64,000 nt of DNA from Pseudomonas tolaasii NCPPB 2192 (GTDB lineage: Bacteria; Pseudomonadota; Gammaproteobacteria; Pseudomonadales; Pseudomonadaceae). The translations under genes and the position numbers were made by a program. Under the pieces are notes generated by a model. It saw nothing but the letters and a program-made list of their open reading frames with translations. It did no database searches and was not told where the DNA came from. Location: the NCBI RefSeq assembly GCF_002813445.1, contig NZ_PHHD01000001.1, positions 1,612,001 through 1,676,000 of the forward strand, given 5' to 3'. Shown here piece by piece: positions 59,201-64,000 of the stretch; the first letter of the stretch is position 1; each line of letters starts with the position of its first letter.

Positions 59201-61500
59201 ACATATCGCTTGTCAGTGGCGGCGATCAGTTGTATCAGCGCGCCAAACTCGACAGCGGTAATGACCTGACGATAGCCAGCGGCGGCGCAGTGACGTTTGA
59301 AGCGGTTAAAGACCTGCATCAAGAGAGCCACGAGAAGAGTAAGAGCGACCTGGCTTGGACGAGCGCCAAGGGTAAGGGTAATACCGACGAGACGTTGCGC
59401 CAGAGTGAGCTGAAGGCGCAGGGCGAGTTGGCGATCAAGGCTGTTGATGGGCTGAAGATCGATATCAAGCAGATTGATCAGAACACGGTTAGCCAAACGA
59501 TTGATGTGATGGTCAAGGCAGATCCGCAGTTGGCTTGGTTGAAAGAAGCCGAGAAGCGTGGGGATGTGGATTGGCGGCATGTGCAGGAGCTGCATGACTC
59601 GTTCAAGTACAGCCACTCGAGCCTGGGCCAAGGGGCGATGCTGGCGATCATCATAATAGTTACGGCGCTGACTGCGGGAGCCGCGAGTGGAGCGTTGGGA
59701 ACCGCATTTGCAGGTGCCGGAACCGCTGGTACCGGAACGGCCATGGCTGCCGGAGGTATTTCGGCCACGACGGGCACCTTCGTAGCTGCGGGATGGGGCA
59801 ATGTGATGGCCTCTGCCGCGTTGACTTCGGTTGCCAGCAACAGCGCAGTTAGCTTCATCAACAACGGGGGCAATCTGGGTGCAACCCTGAAGGACGTGAC
59901 CTCTTCAGACAATCTGAAAAGCTATGCCGTATCAAGTGTTACAGCTGGCCTGACTTCCTCATATTTCGACGGATGGACCGGTACCACTACCGATACGGTG
60001 ACCGGCAAAGTGACGGGCCCTGCACTCAATACGTGGTCGGGTGTGGGACAGTTTGCAGGAAACCAGGTCCTGCAAGGCGGCACGTCGACCTTACTCAATA
60101 AGGCATTGGGTCAAGGCGGCAGCGCAGGAGATGCGTTGAAAAACGCGCTGTTCAATACCCTTGCAGCTGCCAGTTTCAATGCAGTTGGTGACTATACGAA
60201 GGATGTATACGCCACCGGTACACCACAGAAAATCGCTATTCACGCGATGGTGGGTGGGCTTCTTGCCGAGATTACTGGAGGCGACTTCAAAACGGGCGCT
60301 TTGGCAGCAGGGGCCAATGAAGCTCTGGTGGGACATCTGAATGATTTGGTTAAAGGTGATCAGAACCTTCTAAGCATGAGCTCCCAACTGGTGGGCCTGC
60401 TCGCGGCTGCGTCTCAAGCGGACGGTGATGCCAGTAAGCTAGAGAAGGGCGTGTGGGTGGCGAAGAACGCCACGCAATACAATCATCAACTTCACAAGTC
60501 TCAAGCTGATGCGTTGGATGAACAACGTCGGTTCCATCCAGAAAAAGCTGATCGTTTGAACGCAGCGGCTTGCGCTTTGGTTAGTTGCGCAGAGTCGATC
60601 CCGACTAACGATCCGTCTTATAAGAATTTCAAGGAGCTCCAAGATCGAGGCGCCACTTTTGGTGCGGAGATCGCCTTGCTTGAAGCAACCGGCCAATTTG
60701 GCGGGCGTAGTTTTCAGGACTGGAGCGACGACACGCTCAATGCGCATGGCAAGGCTGTGCAAGTTGTTGGCGCTAGTAAAGATACCGCCCTTGGCCTTAC
60801 GGGAGGGGCTGCGGCCTACGCGGGAATGTTGGTTTCGTCACCCGCATGCGTTGGTATCGTGACATGTGCCGTACCACTTGGGTTGGGAGCCCTGGGCACC
60901 ACCTCAATGGTCGGAGCTTGGGATTCCGCCAGCCAGATTACGGCGGACTTCAAGTCCAGCGAGCCCGATAGGGTTGCGGCGTCTTTTTATCCTGAAAGTT
61001 TTCCGGGAGAGTCGAGTGCAACGTCTGATCTAGCGTGGGGGACGGTAAAATCTGGCGCTCAGGCGGCTTTGTTTGGCGGAGCGGGGAAATACTTTAGTGG
61101 TAAATTAGCTGGTGAGGTTGCAATTGGTGCAAAAGCTGCGGCAAATGGCAGTGGGCCAGCTAAGGGCTTCTTAGAAGTCAGTGATGCATATTCGTCCTCT
61201 AAAGCTGTACAAGGGTTGAGTAATTCAAAACCTATTGACTTTATTTACGATCCGGCTAGTCAGCGATTCATCATGGGGCGGAATCAATTTGGGCACGATG
61301 GGATATTGGATGCTGGAAAAATCCCTTCATCTGACGCTATCGTCGGCGGCGGGATCTGGAAGGAAAATGGAGTTCTTCGAACCTATGAATGGAGCGGACA
61401 TTACGGGATGAACTGGACTCCCGAGCTTCGTGAGCAGTTCAAGTCCTTTATGAGCAGCCATGGCGTGGATGTTACCCATACTCCCGGGATATCTAGATGA
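53281..61500 (+). CDS. cdiA: CdiA/FhaB-type filamentous hemagglutinin with C-terminal toxin
   Basis: A 2,739-residue exoprotein. An extended signal (LPKRGLVLILANALFWQPLLA) leads into the TPS domain (about residues 47-290, with 'NPNLKGGAASVILNEVNGGS' and 'ANPYGVTCSGCGFINTPNVT'). Hemagglutinin repeats follow to ~1230, then a Cys-containing region (VCGQHCGEKDSW, ~1247) and a non-repeat segment (~1240-1650) that may hold the receptor-binding part. A second repeat block runs to ~2060 and a DUF637-like pretoxin region to ~2400. The last ~100 residues (from ~2640) form the likely toxin: 'GRNQFGHDGILDAG', 'GGGIWKENG' and 'YEWSGHYGMNW', with conserved-looking His/Glu. It may be a polymorphic-toxin RNase, but I cannot name the family securely. 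Confidence 0.9.
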   Translation: MDVRHFAFLARQPSAALKPRDTFFGLPKRGLVLILANALFWQPLLAQAEGIVVSNPATSVGQAGNGVPVVNIATPNGSGLSHNQFKDYNVGPNGVILNNATGAVTNTQLGGFIVGNPNLKGGAASVILNEVNGGSPSQLRGYTEVAGQSAKVIVANPYGVTCSGCGFINTPNVTLTTGKPVIDANGQLQRYQVDGGAVTIDGEGLNASNVDRFEIITRSAKINAQINARELAIIAGRNDVDAKTLAATARADDGSAKPELAIDSSALGGMYAGAIKLVGTEAGVGVKLDGTLAASGGDIQLDANGHLSMAQTAATGNVRVNAQSVNLTDKVYATGNVQVTSAEALVNQKSIAAGQRIELNAASVNNAGIIEAGVAPDNSRNTTGDLVVNAQTVNTTGNLLASRALAITAAQALTNSGGILQAKAVGVSTAKLTNGGATARLFGERSLVINSPAIVNLGGLIRFGEGQAATLDSAALDNRQGHIEMAGGSLVVTSAALNNQGGQIVGNALTINAADLNNRNGVLVAGALTVSASNLDNSLKGLMQADKGALSLTVANAFNNEQGFAQAGTDLYLSAGRLSSNANGVLSASTGKLTLATAQQLNNTQGRLQAGQGDIELHAANLGNQGGVIVGKQLLLDVTGGDIDNRAGRVLGDQLDLRASSLDNRDAGLLAGGSQGVSLLLQGPGQLLNAQGRIQSEGLLQLHGERFDNSAGILLGQSVEVTAQSFTNSNKGALVSDGGDITFNVSDLLTNAGGTLDAGERSILVKALTTLDNSGGTLRGKRLDITAQHLNNDGGQLLAGNQGVSYSGQDLSNRKGLILSGGAHTQLDTGRLDNTGGTVQGDTLTVTANSADNGDGGLMASLVGNLQLTVEALANRGGKLFGKEQVTVSGNTLDNSAGGQISGKQLALTSRDTLTNKGGLIEANEGLTLNGGNLDNSAGGQLRALTGASSRITLSGQVNNQNGTLEFGTTAFSLDAASLNNQSGQLQHAGVGLFHLNTASLTGSQGNINGMGTADWAFGNVDGLGRVQLNEVLTYKSTQGLTLKAGDRMASGKGLILDVASLNNGGELLSDGDVSITTGDITNSGRMSALQTLTVAANNLSQNGGRLAATNTRVKLAGTLDSLGFLTARQQLDIAAAQITNRGTLGAQGAVNLTAVNGISNGADSLLFSGGDLTLRGNGFSNAYGDVYSKGNLSFAGVDGGKAVLFSNRSGTVESEGSIGINAGFIENAKDQFELAQTLTTGSLSWVCGQHCGEKDSWRRGTITQNETYLEAAVKDSAAARLVAGKDMVLQGDNVQNRYSLLAANGDLSITAGDLLNQGAGTRTGQRQVVIGTPGHVDKHLWERMEYIDVPAFNNATAAGNFDKARFEALKSLSPNSEPFRQLSDVTTWTDNGGPGYAATLQAGGTVNLNVARTLQNGTLHENTLAQLTGTLGDDQTGIPVGGININLSKHANDPSAQAAGSVLPVASVAPGGGFVPVDYTGTPFAAVDPTTAPNFQLPKGEYGLFVKNPDPTSHYLIETNPEFTTASGFFSSDYMLGKLGFNSDNAWRRLGDGQYETRLIRDAVLAQTGQRFLAGGLYSDADQFRYLMDNGLASKDALRLSLGVALTGQQVSALTHDIVWMENRVVDGQTVLVPVLYLAQADSRNVRGNSLIQGRDLNLVTGGDLINVGTLRASNNLSAVSSGSIYTGGLVEAGNNLSLLAQDSIRNAMAGEIRGNQVSLAALKGDITNDNTAIQVRDGAGMRTLTDASAGTIVARENLAMDAGRDLTNRGALTAGKDANLTAGRDLNLIAASDTRVKHESRDGGEKYTVTTDVKNLAASVTAGGDINLKAGQDVNIIGSTATAGKDLTVEAGRDFNVASVSDVHNVEGKEKHGKKRIKTSDDQTTQVASVLTAGGDFVSQAGRDTTLVASKISAGNEAYLYSGDKLSLLAAQDSTYTLYDMKKKGGWGAKETKRDEVTRVTNVGTEIKTGGDISLVSGGDQLYQRAKLDSGNDLTIASGGAVTFEAVKDLHQESHEKSKSDLAWTSAKGKGNTDETLRQSELKAQGELAIKAVDGLKIDIKQIDQNTVSQTIDVMVKADPQLAWLKEAEKRGDVDWRHVQELHDSFKYSHSSLGQGAMLAIIIIVTALTAGAASGALGTAFAGAGTAGTGTAMAAGGISATTGTFVAAGWGNVMASAALTSVASNSAVSFINNGGNLGATLKDVTSSDNLKSYAVSSVTAGLTSSYFDGWTGTTTDTVTGKVTGPALNTWSGVGQFAGNQVLQGGTSTLLNKALGQGGSAGDALKNALFNTLAAASFNAVGDYTKDVYATGTPQKIAIHAMVGGLLAEITGGDFKTGALAAGANEALVGHLNDLVKGDQNLLSMSSQLVGLLAAASQADGDASKLEKGVWVAKNATQYNHQLHKSQADALDEQRRFHPEKADRLNAAACALVSCAESIPTNDPSYKNFKELQDRGATFGAEIALLEATGQFGGRSFQDWSDDTLNAHGKAVQVVGASKDTALGLTGGAAAYAGMLVSSPACVGIVTCAVPLGLGALGTTSMVGAWDSASQITADFKSSEPDRVAASFYPESFPGESSATSDLAWGTVKSGAQAALFGGAGKYFSGKLAGEVAIGAKAAANGSGPAKGFLEVSDAYSSSKAVQGLSNSKPIDFIYDPASQRFIMGRNQFGHDGILDAGKIPSSDAIVGGGIWKENGVLRTYEWSGHYGMNWTPELREQFKSFMSSHGVDVTHTPGISR

Positions 61501-62015
61501 TAGATGAGCTGAAAAAAAAGCTATTGATGGAGCTCGGTAAGCTAGATGCTCCATGGATAAAAAAAATTGAGTACAACTCTGAAGGGGCTAATTTGAGTTG
61601 GCTTCCTGTAGCAAAGTTGTGTGGGGGGCGTTTTCTTTTGGGGCTTACTTCCAAGGGGCTTTGGGGTAGATCGACAGAGTCTGTTGTTCAGACAGTCAGC
61701 GACGAAACTGCGTGTGTATTTTTTCTGCCAGTATTAGAGGATCTACCAGAAGTGGTTCGTTGCAAGATGATCGATGGGCTTAAAGGTTATGGGCTTTCCG
61801 AGGGGTTCATAGACTTATTTCCATTTGAGCAAATTGTTTTGGCAGGTCTTAGAAGTCAGAGTGAGTATTGGTCTGGCTTGGCATTGAAATGGGCTTTATT
61901 CGTCCCGAGATCTAATAATTTAGAGGCGGAGTTGGAGGCGTTGAGTAAAGCTGGAGAGACTCAAAAAATACGTCACTCGGCCAGAAAAATAGCTAAGCAG
62001 CTAAAAGTTTTGTGA
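61497..62015 (+). CDS. cdiI: Candidate immunity protein for the CdiA toxin
   Basis: A 172-residue cytosolic protein whose ATG overlaps the cdiA stop (ATGA), the standard position of CdiI. It is more A/T-rich than cdiA's 5' part, like the toxin tip it follows. It is not recognised as a named immunity family. Visible features are a basic helical start (LKKKLLMELGKLDAPWIKKI), 'GGRFLLGLTSKGLWG' and a charged helical end. It should bind and block the C-terminal toxin. The symbol is given by position. Confidence 0.75.
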   Translation: MIDELKKKLLMELGKLDAPWIKKIEYNSEGANLSWLPVAKLCGGRFLLGLTSKGLWGRSTESVVQTVSDETACVFFLPVLEDLPEVVRCKMIDGLKGYGLSEGFIDLFPFEQIVLAGLRSQSEYWSGLALKWALFVPRSNNLEAELEALSKAGETQKIRHSARKIAKQLKVL

Positions 62016-62520
62016 CATAGGCGCAAAAGGCAAAACTGCGTCAAGTGAGCCAAACTCTCAGCCTGTTGCAGAAAATGGCGATGCGCGACCAAAACAAACC
62101 GAAACATATTTCAGAGTCGAATCAGGTGGTTCAGGATTTCAGACTAGTCAAAATCGTATTTCTGTAAAATCTGATGGGACGGTAGCAATTGATTCTGGAT
62201 GCAGTGGTCAGTTATGTGTCAGTACAAATGGCCCCAGCCATGCGGCGTATTATCTTTCGAATAAAAGGCCTGACGGTAACGTGGTCGTTTTTGAGGTTGA
62301 TCAATCGTTGCACCAAAAAATTATGTCCGAAGCTATTGATCAACGACCTTTGCCCGGTCAGGCAAGGAACCCTGACTCCCCGAAAATTGTTGATCCGAAC
62401 CAAGGGAAGCCAAGTGTTTCACTAGAACTCCTAAAAGTATGGGATTCCTTACTTGAGAAACACTCATCAAATGCACGAGGGTTGACGCAGGAGGAATTTT
62501 TTCATGAGTTCGGACGCTAA
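62008..62520 (+). pseudogene. Orphan CdiA-CT (toxin tip) without start codon
   Basis: One frame is open for about 170 codons from just after a stop at 62005 to TAA 62518-62520, but it has no ATG and no ribosome site at its start. It begins '...CDIGAKGKTASSEPNSQP', resembling 'VAIGAKAAANGSGPAKG' in the active CdiA near residue 2615, then reads 'ETYFRVESGGSG', 'CSGQLCVSTNGPSHAAYYLS' and 'GNVVVFEVDQSLHQKIM', and ends 'LTQEEFFHEFGR'. This is a displaced toxin module kept as a silent cassette. The toxin family is unknown to me. The R, H-Y and E positions would be compatible with an ADP-ribosyltransferase fold, which is speculation. Confidence 0.7.
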
Positions 62521-63115
62521 GTTTGACCTATTAGAGCGTGAGTTATTTGAAGGGCATAAATCAATTGCTCTGTTTGTTTTGAAAGGTCAGCATTATTATA
62601 TTGTGGATGATAAATCTAATTTCTGTATCGATGTCCGGCCGGATTATGCTTCGTATGTTGAAGCAGGCCGACTAAAGCAGGAAGATTATGAAAAAGCGCT
62701 AGGGCTGTTTCGCGGTGGGATTTCCGTTTTAAGCGCAGGTAATTTTCATCAGTACGTCGATAGCACTGAAGCTGAACTGATAAGTTACGCAATGATGCAA
62801 GATTTTTTTTCCAAGGGTTTAACTTTTGAGCGTGTTAAGAGTTTTTATAAGGATGTAGAGCGGTTTTTGTCTTGTGGAGGAGAAATGGATTCGCAAAAAT
62901 GGAATTTTTTGCGTATGAAATTACCAAGCTTTTACATAAATTTTGACCGAGGAATCTACCGACATACCGACTATGGTCGATTGCATGAGGAATTGGCGTT
63001 GCCAAGAACACAGTGGAATGCTTGTTGTAGTAGCGATTTTGGATTGCTCATCCCTGATGATGATCAATATTGGATCGTGGATAGGATGAATTTCTGGAAG
63101 CTTTATAGCGGTTGA
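62504..63115 (+). CDS. Candidate immunity protein for the orphan toxin
   Basis: A 203-residue cytosolic protein with an excellent ribosome site (AGGAGG about 8 bases before the ATG at 62504). It overlaps the end of the orphan toxin frame by 17 bases, the usual arrangement of toxin and immunity genes. The family is not recognised. Features are 'SIALFVLKGQHYYIVDDKSN', an acidic helical middle, and 'LLIPDDDQYWIVDRMNFWKL' at the end. It probably still protects against sister cells that carry this toxin on CdiA. Confidence 0.75.
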   Translation: MSSDAKFDLLERELFEGHKSIALFVLKGQHYYIVDDKSNFCIDVRPDYASYVEAGRLKQEDYEKALGLFRGGISVLSAGNFHQYVDSTEAELISYAMMQDFFSKGLTFERVKSFYKDVERFLSCGGEMDSQKWNFLRMKLPSFYINFDRGIYRHTDYGRLHEELALPRTQWNACCSSDFGLLIPDDDQYWIVDRMNFWKLYSG

Positions 63116-63149
63116 AATATTAAAACGGAGACGGGGCAAAGAGAGAATA

Positions 63150-63243
63150 GGGGTCAGAACCTGAGGGATCCCCACAAATCTACTCCAAGCTCTGCGCCTG
63201 ATGGCGCACCTGAAAAATCGGGGATCCCTCAGGGTCTGCCCCC
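63150..63243. repeat. Hairpin element with GGGGTCAGA-type ends
   Basis: The left arm GGTCAGAACCTGAGGGATCC and the right arm GGATCCCTCAGGGTCTGCCC are near complements around a ~45-base centre, followed by CCCTTTTTTC. It could serve as a terminator, but such ends are typical of small mobile hairpin elements found near toxin cassettes. Confidence 0.65.
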
Positions 63244-63291
63244 TTTTTTCAGGGCTCAAGGGCCAGCGGAGAAAGCACTTAGTAAATAGTT

Positions 63292-63741
63292 ATGAAAAAT
63301 AAGAAAGCCTTAAAGTCGTTGATTGATGCCATAACGTCCTCTGATGATTATGAGGGCAATTACGGCTACCGGGTGACTGACGTGAGTGCGGCGTTATGTA
63401 ACGTTAATGAGTCGGATCGGCAGAATGCCCCCAATGACTATATGGAGTTTCTCACAGAGTTTGGTTTTGGTGAGCTGGACGCAGCATTTCATCTTGATGA
63501 TGGTCTGGAAAAATATTCGACTCTATGTGGAAGAGAAATAGCAGGTTTTGAGGATATGTACGTATTCGGAGGGAACTCGAGTGACGTACTGTATGCTTTC
63601 GACGCAAAGAAAGATTGGCAAATCGTAGAGATCAGTTCTGAGCTGGATGAGGTTGATGTTTTGGCATCAAACTTTTCTGATTTTATCTTGGAGCGGCTGC
63701 ATTACATGATTTCTCTGATAGAACGGCGTGCAGCGAACTGA
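63292..63741 (+). CDS. SUKH (SMI1/KNR4)-like immunity protein
   Basis: A 149-residue protein with SUKH-like features: 'PNDYMEFLTEFGFGELDAAF' (the conserved 'P.dy..fl...G.G.l' part) and 'YVFGGNSSDVLYAFDAKKDW' leading to 'ASNFSDFILERL'. SUKH proteins neutralise a broad range of toxins, often nucleases, and gather at the 3' ends of CDI and Rhs loci. No toxin frame is seen immediately before it. It lies between two hairpin elements. Confidence 0.75.
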   Translation: MKNKKALKSLIDAITSSDDYEGNYGYRVTDVSAALCNVNESDRQNAPNDYMEFLTEFGFGELDAAFHLDDGLEKYSTLCGREIAGFEDMYVFGGNSSDVLYAFDAKKDWQIVEISSELDEVDVLASNFSDFILERLHYMISLIERRAAN

Positions 63742-63773
63742 TTATTTGTGCCAGGAGAAAAAGTAGTGAGGGG

Positions 63774-63837
63774 AAAAGGGGACAGATTTATTCAATTCAG
63801 GTGTTTTGTTTAAATTAAATAAATCTGTCCCCTTTTT
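63774..63837. repeat. Hairpin element with GGGGACAGATTTA-type ends
   Basis: AAAAGGGGACAGATTTATT and AATAAATCTGTCCCCTTTT are perfect complements around an A/T-rich centre of about 26 bases. This end sequence recurs in many gamma-proteobacterial genomes next to REP-type (Y1) transposases. No transposase is seen here. The T-run could also end transcription. Confidence 0.75.
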
Positions 63838-63920
63838 AGTCTCCATTTTTTGGTTTAGATGTAGTCCGGGAGGCCTTGGGCCATCCCTTCCGGCACCCCT
63901 CCAAGAAAAGGAACTGAGTA

Positions 63921-64000
63921 ATGCATTTCTTACAGTCAGAGTGCGCGAAGCAAACGTTCATTTTTTATATTGCGCAGGATTTGGATCAGCTTATTAAGAT
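63921..64000 (+). CDS. Start of an unidentified gene, cut by the window edge
   Basis: An ATG at 63921, with AAGGA about 9 bases upstream, opens a frame that runs to the window end (first residues MHFLQSECAKQTFIFY). Only 26 codons are visible, too few to identify it. It may be another immunity or toxin-tip gene, given the neighbourhood. Confidence 0.35.
   Translation, partial: MHFLQSECAKQTFIFYIAQDLDQLIK

Noticed and set aside
63806..63997. Small forward frame (63 codons) near the right edge
   Set aside because: It starts inside the hairpin element and lacks a ribosome site. The ATG at 63921 in another frame has a better one.

Overview
The window looks like the chromosome of a Pseudomonas of the fluorescens group. 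The basis is high-GC coding, Pseudomonas-type REP/REPIN repeats between genes (4671, 8480, 36822, 44462), a LapEBC-like type I secretion set and a pgaABCD locus. No rRNA, tRNA, CRISPR array or intact insertion sequence was seen. Most of the window is surface biology: how the cell exports large adhesins, polysaccharide and contact-dependent toxins, plus several efflux pumps.

Layout. 1-4647: a type I secretion machine (TolC-like outer membrane protein, ABC transporter with a degenerate C39-like domain, HlyD-type adaptor), with its adhesin substrate presumably upstream. 4862-8463: a TauD-like dioxygenase, an ABC importer ATPase and permease, and a LysR regulator. 8680-12731: an EmrAB/NodT-type tripartite drug pump. 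12834-15481: a more A/T-rich accessory patch with an unknown membrane protein and a compact reverse-strand operon of winged-helix protein, nucleotidyltransferase and PP2C-like phosphatase, preceded by a strong palindromic operator. 15521-18387: two exported proteins, one of them DUF3142.

18547-36453 is the most unusual region. It holds a periplasmic adaptor, an adaptor with a GAF-like cytosolic domain, a protein joining a PqqD-like region, an M50 metalloprotease and a lipoyl-type adaptor, a GNAT acetyltransferase, a DUF6916 protein and a phage-tail-collar protein. It continues with a GT-C glycosyltransferase, a sulfotransferase, a 2,627-residue LEPR-XLL/DUF4347 protein with 18 near-identical 102-residue Ig-like repeats, and a TolC-family protein. 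I propose, as inference, a dedicated export and modification pathway for the giant protein, with no ABC ATPase in the locus.

36544-42800: a DUF2789 protein, then a MarR-controlled aromatic-acid-type efflux operon (FUSC, DUF1656, HlyD, NodT) with a visible promoter and operator, then a small membrane protein. 42947-44443: a YdgA-like protein. 44736-51054: pgaABCD for poly-N-acetylglucosamine, in which pgaC carries an in-frame amber codon. 51528-63741: a two-partner secretion / contact-dependent inhibition locus (cdiB, cdiA, candidate cdiI) followed by an orphan toxin tip with no start codon, its candidate immunity gene, and a SUKH-like immunity gene between two mobile-looking hairpin elements. 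A partial gene runs off the right edge.
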